Positions 6,933-14,129 of a DNA stretch of 17,864 nt are shown here, in pieces. Origin of the DNA: an uncultured Ruminococcus sp. (lineage in GTDB: Bacteria > Bacillota > Clostridia > Oscillospirales > Ruminococcaceae); NCBI GenBank assembly GCA_947178195.1, contig CAMWXM010000026.1:1-17864 (forward strand), in the 5' to 3' direction. The translations under genes were made by a program, and so were the position numbers. How positions within the stretch are numbered: the stretch's first letter is position 1; every line of letters starts with the position of its first letter. The notes beneath the pieces are model-generated. The model did no database searches and was not told the DNA's origin. It saw nothing but the letters and a program-made list of their open reading frames with translations.

Positions 6933-6961
6933 GTTAAATCCTCCTTATGTTCAAGTCCACA

Positions 6962-7195
6962 TTATCCAAGATTAAGAATATAGCTGAAGAGCTTTAAAAG
7001 ACCGAAATCCAGAGCTCCGACAAATACGCTTGAAATGACCATAGTCACAACAACCACAAAGGTATTATTGAAAACCTTCTTTTTTGAAGGCCATACCACC
7101 TTTTTAAATTCGCTTCTGAGCTCCTTGAACCATTTAGCGACTCTGTTCTGTTTTTTCTTGGACTTATCCGAGGTCTTATCTTTACTTGCTGACAT
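6962..7195 (-). CDS. secE: Preprotein translocase subunit SecE
   Basis: This 77-residue protein has a Lys-rich N-terminus, the conserved amphipathic segment with Glu-Phe-Lys-Lys-Val-Val-Trp-Pro-Ser-Lys (about 30-39), and one C-terminal membrane helix (about 47-70). This is the single-helix SecE of Gram-positive bacteria, which clamps SecY in the translocon. The order rpmG-secE-nusG-rplK-rplA is the common one. The ribosome binding site GGAGGT lies seven bases before the ATG and just after the rpmG stop, so the two are tightly linked. Confidence 0.96.
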   Translation of the reverse strand: MSASKDKTSDKSKKKQNRVAKWFKELRSEFKKVVWPSKKKVFNNTFVVVVTMVISSVFVGALDFGLLKLFSYILNLG

Positions 7196-7207
7196 AACCG
7201 ACCTCCA

Positions 7208-7357
7208 TTACTTTGTCTCTTTGTGAAGAGTATGTTTCTTACAGAACTTGCAATGCTTTTTCATTTCAAGTCTGTCAGGATCATTCTTCTTATTCTTTTT
7301 CGTACAATAATTGCGCTGCTTGCATTCTGTACAAGCTAAAGTCACCTTTACTCGCAT
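7208..7357 (-). CDS. rpmG: Ribosomal protein L33 (zinc-ribbon form)
   Basis: This 49-codon gene reads Met-Arg-Val-Lys-Val-Thr-Leu-Ala-Cys from ATG 7357 to TAA at 7208-7210. Four cysteines in two Cys-X2-Cys pairs (9/12 and 36/39) make it the zinc-binding type of L33. Other L33 marks are Arg-Asn-Tyr-Cys-Thr-Lys-Lys-Asn and Asp-Pro-Asp-Arg-Leu-Glu-Met-Lys-Lys. L33 is a small 50S protein near the E site. AGGAGG precedes the ATG. It is the first gene of the operon, behind a near-consensus promoter and a structured leader of about 110 bases. Confidence 0.96.
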   Translation of the reverse strand: MRVKVTLACTECKQRNYCTKKNKKNDPDRLEMKKHCKFCKKHTLHKETK

Positions 7358-7380
7358 ACCGGCACCTCCTGACGAAATTC

Positions 7381-7397
7381 TTCCGCTTCATGCGGAA
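7381..7397 (-). other. Small hairpin in the rpmG leader
   Basis: A 6-bp GC-rich stem (TTCCGC with GCGGAA) closes a 5-base loop about 25 bases before the rpmG start. No U-run follows. A weaker stem (CCCT.../...AGGG around 7414-7430) lies further upstream in the transcript. The function is not evident. Confidence 0.4.
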
Positions 7398-7441
7398 TAA
7401 TAAATAGTTTGCCTCCCTCTTATAAGGGAATATTTCATAAC

Positions 7442-7467
7442 AAAAAAATATACCCCTAACAGAGGTA
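7442..7467 (-). other. Hairpin plus U-run at the very start of the rpmG transcript
   Basis: On the - strand a 6-bp stem (one G-U pair) with a 5-base loop occupies the complement of 7451-7467, followed by T7 (complement of 7442-7448). The predicted transcription start from the promoter at 7473-7501 falls at about 7466, so the hairpin begins at +1. It looks like a miniature terminator or a 5' stabilising hairpin. Confidence 0.45.
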
Positions 7468-7472
7468 AACAT

Positions 7473-7501
7473 ATTATAGCATTTTTTTTTTACAATGTCA
7501 A
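7473..7501 (-). promoter_or_regulatory. Strong promoter of the rpmG-secE-nusG-rplK-rplA operon
   Basis: On the - strand TTGACA (complement of 7496-7501) and TATAAT (complement of 7473-7478) are full consensus hexamers with a 17-bp, A-rich spacer. This is what is expected for a highly expressed translation operon. Confidence 0.92.
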
Positions 7502-7729
7502 GACAAAATCGCAAATTTCTGCAAATCTTTTTTATGTTGCGATAATATACATATAATATACATATACGTATATTGATATTGGTATAGGCTGATATATGCT
7601 TTTTGGCTTTGACTTTTTATATTATGACTGTATTTAGGCAAAAACATGTGTTTTTGTGCAAAAAAATATTGATAAAAGGGTGAAAAGATGAAAAATCTTA
7701 GAAAATTTATGGATTTGTAAAAAAAATAC
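7502..7729. other. Gene-free AT-rich region between divergent promoters
   Basis: The gap between rpmG and ddl is 488 bases; this central part has no credible gene. It is very AT-rich with a short palindrome ATATACGTATAT (7562-7573) and an inverted repeat CAAAAACA/TGTTTTTG (7639-7656) with almost no loop. Open frames across it lack ribosome binding sites and protein-like composition. The inverted repeats may be operator or curvature sites, but no regulator is implied by sequence alone. Confidence 0.6.
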
Positions 7730-7758
7730 TTGAAGTTTTTTGTGGAATATGTTAAAAT
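7730..7758 (+). promoter_or_regulatory. Promoter of the ddl-murI-DUF1934-argS unit
   Basis: TTGAAG (7730-7735) and TAAAAT (7753-7758) are 17 bp apart. The predicted start is near 7765, giving a leader of about 80 bases before the ddl ATG at 7846. Confidence 0.75.
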
Positions 7759-7772
7759 ATAGTGATACATAA

Positions 7773-7822
7773 TTTAAATCTGGCTATTCCGGCGGTTTTT
7801 AAATCTGCAGGGCTATTGTCCG
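7773..7822 (+). repeat. Imperfect tandem repeat in the ddl leader
   Basis: TTTAAATCTG (7773-7782 and 7798-7807) is followed in both copies by GGCTATT (7782-7788 and 7811-7817) and then CCG. The second copy carries short insertions (CAG and GT). It lies in the untranslated leader, so it is either a duplication or a repeated binding site. Confidence 0.7.
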
Positions 7823-7845
7823 ACCAACTGATAAGGAGTGAAAAT

Positions 7846-8919
7846 ATGTCAAAAATAAAAGCGGCAGTTATTTTCGGAGGAGCGTCAAGTGAACACGATA
7901 TTTCTCTTGTGTCCGCAACCAACGTCATTAAAAATATCCCGAAGGATAAATATGATGTCACGTATATCGGCATCACAAAAAAAGGTCGCTGGCTTTATTA
8001 TCCGGGAGACGTCAGCAATATTGCAAGCGGAAGATGGGAAAAAGACCCTGACTGTACTTCTGCTATTATTTCTCCCGACCCGCTTCACAAGGGAATCGTT
8101 ATTCTTGAAAACGGCGAGGCTACCATGAAAAAAATAGATGTGGTATTCCCAGTGCTTCACGGTAAATTCGGCGAGGACGGTACGATACAGGGACTTCTTG
8201 ATATGGCAAGAATACCATATGTAGGCTGCGGACTGCTGGCGTCGGCGGCGTGCATGGATAAATCCTGTACCCATACCATACTTGATCATAATGGGATAAG
8301 GACGGCAAAATGGAGAATGCTGTCTCACAGAAGCATCAATTACCTTGACAGAGAATGCAAAGAGATCGCAAGTGCGCTGGGATTCCCACTTTTTGTAAAG
8401 CCAGCTAACTGCGGCTCTTCAATAGGTATAAATAAAGCAGAGGATTTGCAGTCATTAAAAGACGCTGTGAAATTTGCCTTTACTCATGATAACAAGGTGG
8501 TCGTTGAGGAATTTATCAAAGGTCATGAGCTTGAAGTGGCTGTTTTCGGATATGATTCTCCTTTTGCATCATTTGTGGGTGAAATAGGCAAAAGCAATGA
8601 TTTCTATGATTACGAGTCCAAATATATCAACAACTCGGTAATGCTTCATATACCGGCAAGGATTCCCGATGAAAGCTCAAAGGAAATAAGAGATATCGCC
8701 GTAAAAGCATATAAGGCTATGGGTTGTAAGGGACTGGCAAGAGTGGACTTCTTCCTTAAAGAGGACGGCGAAATAATTCTCAATGAAATAAATACCATGC
8801 CGGGATTTACGTCTATAAGCATGTATCCTAAGCTTATGGAGAATCTGGGAATGTCTTACAGCTATCTTGTCGATAAGCTTATGGAACAGGCTATAGATAA
8901 TGCCGACAGAAATTATTAA
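7846..8919 (+). CDS. ddl: D-alanine--D-alanine ligase
   Basis: This 357-residue cytoplasmic ATP-grasp enzyme joins two D-alanines for the peptidoglycan stem peptide. The start at 7846 is chosen over an in-frame ATG at 7762 because AAGGAG lies eight to ten bases before it and because the Ddl motif Gly-Gly-Ala-Ser-Ser-Glu-His-Asp begins at residue 11. Further marks are Lys-Pro-Ala-Asn-Cys-Gly-Ser-Ser-Ile-Gly (185-194), Glu-Glu-Phe-Ile-Lys-Gly (221-226), and magnesium ligands Asp301, Glu314 and Asn316. Tyr260, in Tyr-Glu-Ser-Lys-Tyr, is the residue type linked to D-Ala rather than D-lactate specificity, so vancomycin-type resistance is not suggested. It is first in an operon with murI. Confidence 0.97.
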   Translation: MSKIKAAVIFGGASSEHDISLVSATNVIKNIPKDKYDVTYIGITKKGRWLYYPGDVSNIASGRWEKDPDCTSAIISPDPLHKGIVILENGEATMKKIDVVFPVLHGKFGEDGTIQGLLDMARIPYVGCGLLASAACMDKSCTHTILDHNGIRTAKWRMLSHRSINYLDRECKEIASALGFPLFVKPANCGSSIGINKAEDLQSLKDAVKFAFTHDNKVVVEEFIKGHELEVAVFGYDSPFASFVGEIGKSNDFYDYESKYINNSVMLHIPARIPDESSKEIRDIAVKAYKAMGCKGLARVDFFLKEDGEIILNEINTMPGFTSISMYPKLMENLGMSYSYLVDKLMEQAIDNADRNY

Positions 8920-8956
8920 AAACCCTTAAACAGATTCTGACCGGAGGATTACTATT

Positions 8957-9766
8957 ATGAATAACGATGCTATAGGTGTATTCGATTCGGGTATAGGCGG
9001 ACTTACCGCTGTAAAAGAGCTTAATAAGCTGCTTCCCAATGAAAATATTATTTATTTCGGCGATACCGCAAGAGTGCCCTACGGCAGCAGAAGCCGGGAA
9101 ACAGTAATGAAATACGCAAAGGAAGATGCGGATTTTTTAAGAAAGCATAATATAAAAATGATAATTGCCGCCTGTGGCACGGTAAGCTCGGTTGTGGGTT
9201 CTAAGCCATTTATAACCGATATGCCCTTTACCGGGGTCATACTGCCGGCTGTTCAGGCTGCATGCAGCGCAACCAGAAACGGCAGGATAGGCGTTATCGG
9301 TACTCCGGCAACCATACGCAGCGGAAGCTATGCAAAGGCGATAAAAGCCGTAAATCCTCATGCAAAGGTTTTTGGAAATGCCTGTCCGCTTTTGGTTCAT
9401 CTTGTTGAAAACGGATATATCCAGAGAGATAACAGGATAACTATCCTTGCTGCTGAGGAATACCTTGAACCCATAAAGGCTGAGGGCGCAGATACGCTTA
9501 TTTTGGGCTGTACTCACTATCCGGTAATAAAGGATATAATAGCAGACATAATGGGGGAGGGAGTAAGACTTATTTCATCGGGGGCAGAAGCGGCAAAATA
9601 TGCATATAACTGCCTTTTGGAAAAGGATATGCTCTCGGACAGAACCCAGAAGGGTGAAAATACTTTTTATGTCAGCGACAGCGTTCAGCTGTTTGAAGAA
9701 AATGCAGGAAACTTTCTTGGTCACGCAGTGGAAGGCAAAGTATTCAGCTGCAGCTTAGGAGATTAG
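8957..9766 (+). CDS. murI: Glutamate racemase
   Basis: This 269-residue enzyme converts L- to D-glutamate for peptidoglycan. The family marks are Asp9-Ser10-Gly-Ile-Gly-Gly, Pro-Tyr-Gly (41-43), a first catalytic cysteine at 73 and a second at 185 in Leu-Gly-Cys-Thr-His-Tyr-Pro. The first cysteine stands in Ala-Cys-Gly-Thr, while the common motif is Ala-Cys-Asn-Thr, so a usually conserved Asn is replaced by Gly. I believe related clostridial MurI proteins share this, but that cannot be checked here. GGAGGA precedes the ATG. The gap from ddl is 37 bases with no terminator, so the two cell-wall genes are probably co-transcribed. Confidence 0.95.
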   Translation: MNNDAIGVFDSGIGGLTAVKELNKLLPNENIIYFGDTARVPYGSRSRETVMKYAKEDADFLRKHNIKMIIAACGTVSSVVGSKPFITDMPFTGVILPAVQAACSATRNGRIGVIGTPATIRSGSYAKAIKAVNPHAKVFGNACPLLVHLVENGYIQRDNRITILAAEEYLEPIKAEGADTLILGCTHYPVIKDIIADIMGEGVRLISSGAEAAKYAYNCLLEKDMLSDRTQKGENTFYVSDSVQLFEENAGNFLGHAVEGKVFSCSLGD

Positions 9767-9769
9767 AAA

Positions 9770-10192
9770 TTGGAAAATGATGTAATAATAAATATGAAAA
9801 GCATACAATCCGTATATGATGAAAAAACGGAAACTGAGCTTATCACAAAAGGAAAATTTTATTTAAATAAGGATACATTTTATATTTCATACGAGGACTC
9901 CGACGCCACAGGCTTTAAAGGCTCGGTAACGGAAATAGCAGTTACTGAAAACCGATACGCTTCGATAATGAGAAAGGGTACGGCATACTCCGACCTTATT
10001 ATCGAGACAGGAAAAAAGCATCACTGCCGCTATGAAACACCCTATGGCGCAATGAACATAGGAATCTATACAAGCGCCATAAAAAATGAGCTCTCAGAGG
10101 ACGGCGGAGACCTTTATATGAAATATACCATCGACGTTGACGCAAGCTATATGTCGGATAACGAAATTATTTTAAATGTAAAAAAAGCATAA
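9770..10192 (+). CDS. DUF1934 (YwiB-like) protein
   Basis: This 140-residue protein has a beta-barrel-like pattern typical of DUF1934: an Asp-Glu-Lys-Thr-Glu-Thr-Glu-Leu opening, Tyr-Ile-Ser-Tyr-Glu-Asp-Ser, Met-Arg-Lys-Gly, Tyr-Glu-Thr-Pro-Tyr-Gly and a C-terminal Tyr-Xaa-Xaa-Asp segment. The fold is lipocalin-like in known members and the role is unclear. It starts at TTG 9770 with AGGAG eight bases upstream, inside the end of murI (gap of three bases), so it is co-translated. B. subtilis ywiB also neighbours argS, and the same link is kept here. No signal peptide is present, so it is probably cytoplasmic. Confidence 0.85.
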   Translation: MENDVIINMKSIQSVYDEKTETELITKGKFYLNKDTFYISYEDSDATGFKGSVTEIAVTENRYASIMRKGTAYSDLIIETGKKHHCRYETPYGAMNIGIYTSAIKNELSEDGGDLYMKYTIDVDASYMSDNEIILNVKKA

Positions 10193-10208
10193 AATTAAGG
10201 CAGATTTA

Positions 10209-10246
10209 GGGCAAAGCCGCAAGCCGTGCTTGATTCGGAAATGCCC
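10209..10246 (+). other. Hairpin leader between the DUF1934 gene and argS
   Basis: GGGCA (10209-10213) pairs with TGCCC (10242-10246). Inside is a symmetrical AAG/AAA internal loop, a CCG/CGG helix, a three-base ATT bulge on one side, and CAAGC/GCTTG closing a CGT loop, 13 bp in all. There is no U-run, so it is not a terminator. It ends 23 bases before the argS ATG. It does not resemble a T-box, as the specifier-loop and the AGGGTGGNACCGCG element are missing. Confidence 0.5.
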
Positions 10247-10269
10247 GAGGAAAGGTAAGGTTATTATTA

Positions 10270-12036
10270 ATGGCAAACTTAATAAAGATTGCTTCGGAAC
10301 AGATAAGAGAAATAATACTTGATTCGCTGGGGAGACTGGTGGCGGATAAAAAAGTGCCGGCTGAACCGCTGCCGGATTTCAGGGTTGAGATACCGGCTGA
10401 TAAAAGTCATGGGGATTTTGCAGTAAATACCGCAATGGTATGCGCTAAGGTATTTAAAATGTCGCCCAGGGAAATTGCCGGTCTTATCTGCGAACAGGCA
10501 GTTCTTGACGGAACTTATTTTGAAAGGACTGAGATAGCAGGTCCGGGATTTATTAATTTCTTTTTGGGAAGAAGATGGTTTTCTGAAATCGTCAGCACGG
10601 TTATAGCTGAAGGCGCTGATTACGGCAGAACACAATATGGAAATGGAAGGAAAGTCCTTGTGGAATTTGTTTCCGCAAACCCTACCGGACCTATGCATAT
10701 CGGTAATGCAAGAGGTGGCGCAATAGGGGACTGCCTTGCGGAGATAATGAGCTGGGCAGGCTTTGAGGTTCAGCGTGAATTTTATGTGAACGATGCGGGC
10801 AATCAGATAGAAAAATTCGGTAAATCTTTAAACCTCAGATTTACTCAGATATGTGGCGGCAGCGGACAAAAAATCATTTCTGAATGCGGCGATGATGTGG
10901 GCATGATATGTGAAAAAATATATGCCGATACTGAAAATTTCCCTATGCCCGAGGACGTTTATCTTGGTATGGATATTATTGAGCATGCTTATAGATACTA
11001 CACCGAAAAGGGCGATTCTCTTATGAATGAGCCGGAGGAAATGCGGAAAAAAGCGCTTATTGATTTTGCACTGCCGAAAAATATAGCCGGTCTTGAAAGA
11101 GACCTTTCCAAATACCGCATTACTTATGACAACTGGTTTAAGGAAAGCACTCTGCATAATGACGGCTCGGTATCGGAGATAATAGAAAAACTGAAAAAAA
11201 GCGGATATACCTATGAGCAGGAGGGTGCGCTCTGGTTTAAATCCTCTGAATTAGGAGACGAAAAGGATAGGGTCCTTATAAGGGCAAACGGCGTGGTTAC
11301 TTACTTTGTACCGGATATTGCCTATCACTATAACAAGCTTGTTACAAGAGGCTTTGACAAGGCTATTGATATTTTCGGAGCTGACCATCACGGATATATC
11401 CCAAGAATGAAGGCGGCTCTTACCGCTTTGGAAGTTGACCCGGACAAGCTGGATATAGTTATCATGCAGATGGTAAATCTTGTGAAAAACGGCGAAAAAT
11501 ATAAGCTTTCAAAACGTTCTGGCAAGGCGATCACTCTTTCAACGCTTCTGGACGAGATACCCATCGACGCTGCAAGATTTTTCTTTAACCTGAGAGAGCC
11601 TGATTCCCATTTTGATTTTGACCTTGATCTTGCAGTGGAAAAATCCTCTCAGAATCCCGTATATTATGTACAGTATGCCCATGCAAGAATATGCAGTCTT
11701 ATTGCAAATCTTAAATCAGAAGGATTTGAAGCAGGGGAGCATAAGACAGTGGAGCTGGACATACTGGACAAGCCACAGGAAATCGAGCTTATAAGGCAAC
11801 TTGCCGCTTTTCCAAACGAGATAGACAGCGCAGCAAAGGCTTATGACCCTTCAAAAATAACTAAATATTCGGTGGAGCTTGCTACCCTTTTCCATAAATT
11901 TTACGATGGGTGCAGCGTGAAAAATGCTGAAAGCGCTGAACTTAAAAAGGCAAGGCTTATTATCTGTAAGGCTGTTCTTCAGACACTCAGAAATTCTCTC
12001 GCAATCATGAAGATAGATTGTCCTGAAAAAATGTGA
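10270..12036 (+). CDS. argS: Arginyl-tRNA synthetase
   Basis: This 588-residue class I synthetase charges tRNA-Arg. An N-terminal Arg-specific tRNA-binding (Add-1) domain covers about 1-110. The HIGH signature appears as His-Ile-Gly-Asn (143-146) within Pro-Thr-Gly-Pro-Met-His-Ile-Gly-Asn-Ala-Arg-Gly-Gly. The KMSKS region reads Tyr-Lys-Leu-Ser-Lys-Arg-Ser-Gly-Lys (411-419). The C-terminal third is the DALR anticodon-binding helix bundle, ending near Leu-Arg-Asn-Ser-Leu. The length is normal. The ribosome binding site is weak (AAGG, nine bases before the ATG) and a structured leader precedes it. It is the last gene of the ddl unit. Confidence 0.96.
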   Translation: MANLIKIASEQIREIILDSLGRLVADKKVPAEPLPDFRVEIPADKSHGDFAVNTAMVCAKVFKMSPREIAGLICEQAVLDGTYFERTEIAGPGFINFFLGRRWFSEIVSTVIAEGADYGRTQYGNGRKVLVEFVSANPTGPMHIGNARGGAIGDCLAEIMSWAGFEVQREFYVNDAGNQIEKFGKSLNLRFTQICGGSGQKIISECGDDVGMICEKIYADTENFPMPEDVYLGMDIIEHAYRYYTEKGDSLMNEPEEMRKKALIDFALPKNIAGLERDLSKYRITYDNWFKESTLHNDGSVSEIIEKLKKSGYTYEQEGALWFKSSELGDEKDRVLIRANGVVTYFVPDIAYHYNKLVTRGFDKAIDIFGADHHGYIPRMKAALTALEVDPDKLDIVIMQMVNLVKNGEKYKLSKRSGKAITLSTLLDEIPIDAARFFFNLREPDSHFDFDLDLAVEKSSQNPVYYVQYAHARICSLIANLKSEGFEAGEHKTVELDILDKPQEIELIRQLAAFPNEIDSAAKAYDPSKITKYSVELATLFHKFYDGCSVKNAESAELKKARLIICKAVLQTLRNSLAIMKIDCPEKM

Positions 12037-12050
12037 TTTTGTTTTTTCGG
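12022..12050 (+). terminator. Weak candidate terminator at the end of argS
   Basis: GAAAAAA (12025-12031) can pair with TTTTTTC (12042-12048), extended by CC/GG across a bulge. The loop is 10 bases and overlaps the stop codon. It is AT-only in the core, so it is a marginal call. No better terminator is visible before the next promoter. Confidence 0.3.
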
Positions 12051-12186
12051 TAATTGATTCAAGAACGTTAAAAAATTGATTTATACCGGATTTAAAGGTA
12101 AAAAAATAAACTTTTTATAAGTTGTGACGATTTTTATGCGGTTTTTTAGTGGAAATGCTATTTTTTTGCTGATTGTTCACAATTTA

Positions 12187-12224
12187 TTAACAATTTCCTC
12201 ATTAATATATGTTACAATTTGTAA
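12187..12224 (+). promoter_or_regulatory. Extended -10 promoter with overlapping palindrome, upstream of the PucR-type gene
   Basis: TG(12210-12211)-T-TACAAT (12213-12218) forms an extended -10 motif; the best -35, TTAACA (12187-12192), sits 20 bp away, which is too far to be strong. A perfect 6-1-6 palindrome TTACAA-T-TTGTAA (12212-12224) covers the -10 and could be an operator. An AACAA/TTGTT inverted repeat lies further upstream (12173-12193). The gap 12037-12294 holds no gene. Confidence 0.5.
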
Positions 12225-12294
12225 TATATTGATGTATTTGCAGAAGCATTATCGCTTAAACCGATGAAAACCAGACAACAGAAAGGATCTTTAT

Positions 12295-13380
12295 ATGTCC
12301 AACAGATTATTTCAGGGATTAGTCCATCAGATGAAGGAAGCAATAAATGCTGTAATAGGTGTTGTCGACGAAACGGCAACGATAATCGCATGTAGCGACC
12401 TTACAAAGGTAGGGACTACAAACGAATTCGTTTCACTGGATCTCAGCGATTCCCACGATATTTTTATAAGAGACGGCTATACCTATAAGCCATTTGGCTC
12501 AAGAGTAAAGCCGGAATATGCCGTTTTTGTCGAAGGCGTTGACGAGACCGCCGCTAAGCATGCCTGTATTCTGGCAATAAGCCTTGCAAATATAAAACAG
12601 TATTATGACGAAAAATACGACCGCAACAATTTTATCAAAAATGTTGTTTTAGATAACGTTTTGCCCGGCGATATTGTGATAAAGGCAAGAGAGCTGCATT
12701 TTAACGCCGAGATCAGCAGGGTGGTTATCCTTATACGGATAGTTTCTTCAAATGATATATCTGCGTATGATGTGATACAGAATCTGTTTCCTGATAAAAA
12801 TAAGGATTTCGTTTTCAATATTACCGAAAGCGATATCGTACTGGTCAAGGAAATTAAGGATACGGTCGAGCCAAGCGATCTTGAAAAGCTTGCACGCTCT
12901 ATTGCGGATACTCTTAGCAGCGAATTCTATACAAGAGTAAATGTGGGTATCGGTACGGCTGTTATTGGTGTAAAGGAGCTTGCACGTTCATTTAAGGAAG
13001 CCCAGATGGCTCTTGAAGTAGGAAAGGTATTCGATACTGATAAAAATATAGTAAGCTATGACAATCTGGGTATCGCAAGGCTTATTTATCATCTGCCTAC
13101 AACTCTTTGTGAGACCTTTCTTCATGAAGTTTTCAAAAGAGGAAGCATCGAATCTCTTGACCATGAAACGCTGTTTACTATCCAGAAGTTTTTTGAAAAT
13201 AATCTGAACGTTTCGGAAACTTCAAGAAAATTGTTTGTACACAGAAATACTCTTGTGTATCGTCTTGAGAAAATCAAGAAGCTTACAGGACTTGATTTGA
13301 GAGAATTTGACCACGCTATTATTTTTAAAATTGCCCTTATGGTTAAAAAATATCTTTCAGCAAATCCTATGAAATTCTGA
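12295..13380 (+). CDS. PucR/CdaR-family transcriptional regulator
   Basis: This 361-residue protein has the CdaR arrangement. An N-terminal sensory region (about 1-125) contains Ala-Val-Ile-Gly-Val-Val-Asp-Glu-Thr-Ala and a GGDEF-like/central segment (about 130-285) without the GGDEF catalytic motif. A C-terminal PucR-type helix-turn-helix (about 300-345) has Leu-Asn-Val-Ser-Glu-Thr-Ser-Arg-Lys-Leu and His-Arg-Asn-Thr-Leu-Xaa-Tyr-Arg-Leu-Glu-Lys-Ile. The ATG is preceded by AAAGGA about eight bases upstream. The gene lies 62 bases before ftsE with no strong terminator between, so it may be co-transcribed with ftsEX. Its ligand cannot be read from sequence. An autoregulatory role through the palindrome on its promoter is possible. 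Confidence 0.85.
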   Translation: MSNRLFQGLVHQMKEAINAVIGVVDETATIIACSDLTKVGTTNEFVSLDLSDSHDIFIRDGYTYKPFGSRVKPEYAVFVEGVDETAAKHACILAISLANIKQYYDEKYDRNNFIKNVVLDNVLPGDIVIKARELHFNAEISRVVILIRIVSSNDISAYDVIQNLFPDKNKDFVFNITESDIVLVKEIKDTVEPSDLEKLARSIADTLSSEFYTRVNVGIGTAVIGVKELARSFKEAQMALEVGKVFDTDKNIVSYDNLGIARLIYHLPTTLCETFLHEVFKRGSIESLDHETLFTIQKFFENNLNVSETSRKLFVHRNTLVYRLEKIKKLTGLDLREFDHAIIFKIALMVKKYLSANPMKF

Positions 13381-13406
13381 TTCTGAGTTAGTTTTCAGAC
13401 GACTTT

Positions 13407-13425
13407 ACCGCAGCGTTAGTGCGGT
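13407..13425 (+). other. Short hairpin before ftsE
   Basis: ACCGCA (13407-13412) pairs with TGCGGT (13420-13425) around a 7-base loop, ending six bases before the AAGG ribosome binding site of ftsE. No U-run follows, so it is more likely a translation-level element or mRNA stabiliser than a terminator. Confidence 0.45.
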
Positions 13426-13442
13426 GGAAAGAAGGTGTCCTT

Positions 13443-14129
13443 TTGGTAGAACTGAAAAACGTTTCGGTAACTTATTCAACCGGCGTAGACGCACTGAACA
13501 ATGTAAGCCTGAGAATAAACGATGGCGATTTTGCATTCGTTGTCGGCTCCTCCGGAGCAGGTAAAAGTACCCTTATCAAGCTGATACTAAAAGAAATCGA
13601 CGCAACAAACGGTATTGTTATGGTGAACGACTATAATTTGAGCCGGCTGAGGAAAAAGAAAATCCCGGAATTCAGACGCACGATAGGATTTGTATTCCAG
13701 GATTTCAGGCTTATTCCGTCTATGACTGTATATGAAAATATTGCTTTCGTTTTAAGAGTTATAGATGCGCCAAGAAAATATATAAGAAAAAGAGTTCCGT
13801 ATGTTATAAGCCTTGTGGGACTTCAGGAAAAGGCTAATTCCTATCCAAACCAGCTTTCGGGCGGTGAGCAGCAGCGTGTGGCTATCGCACGTGCTCTTGT
13901 AAACGACCCCCAGCTTATTATTGCCGATGAGCCTACGGGAAATATTGACCCTGAGCTTTCCTATGAAATCGTTGAGCTTTTAAAGGGTATCAACGAATGC
14001 GGAACTACGATTCTTATGGTAACTCACGAGCATGACCTGGTGCGTCATTTTGGCGGAAGAATTATTAATATTAATTCCGGCGAGGTTGTCTTCGACGAGG
14101 TGATTGGAGGCAATAGTAATGAAGCTTAG
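13443..14129 (+). CDS. ftsE: Cell division ATP-binding protein FtsE
   Basis: This 228-residue ABC ATPase, counted from the TTG at 13443, is the usual FtsE length. The TTG is chosen because AAGG (13432-13435) lies seven bases upstream, whereas the GTG at 13419 has no site and adds a non-family Arg-Trp-Lys-Glu stretch. The motifs are Walker A Gly-Ser-Ser-Gly-Ala-Gly-Lys-Ser-Thr (35-43), Q-loop Gln86, signature Leu-Ser-Gly-Gly-Glu-Gln-Gln-Arg (138-145), Walker B to Asp-Glu-Pro (158-164) and switch His195. FtsE drives conformational change in FtsX rather than transport, controlling a murein hydrolase. It overlaps ftsX by 11 bases. Confidence 0.96.
   Translation: MVELKNVSVTYSTGVDALNNVSLRINDGDFAFVVGSSGAGKSTLIKLILKEIDATNGIVMVNDYNLSRLRKKKIPEFRRTIGFVFQDFRLIPSMTVYENIAFVLRVIDAPRKYIRKRVPYVISLVGLQEKANSYPNQLSGGEQQRVAIARALVNDPQLIIADEPTGNIDPELSYEIVELLKGINECGTTILMVTHEHDLVRHFGGRIININSGEVVFDEVIGGNSNEA

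Noticed and set aside
7196..7210. tRNA between rpmG and secE, as found in some genomes
   Set aside because: Only 12 bases separate the two genes.
7762..7845. Earlier ATG for Ddl
   Set aside because: The added 28 residues lie over the predicted transcription start and leader repeat; the ATG at 7846 has a good ribosome binding site and starts the family's N-terminus.
8400..8930. VanA-type D-Ala-D-Lac ligase
   Set aside because: Tyr260 and the Tyr-Asp-Tyr-Glu-Ser-Lys-Tyr loop fit the D-Ala-D-Ala enzyme, and no vanH or vanX genes are present.
10193..10269. Riboswitch or T-box before argS
   Set aside because: The gap is too short for a T-box and lacks its conserved elements; no known riboswitch core was recognised, only a hairpin.
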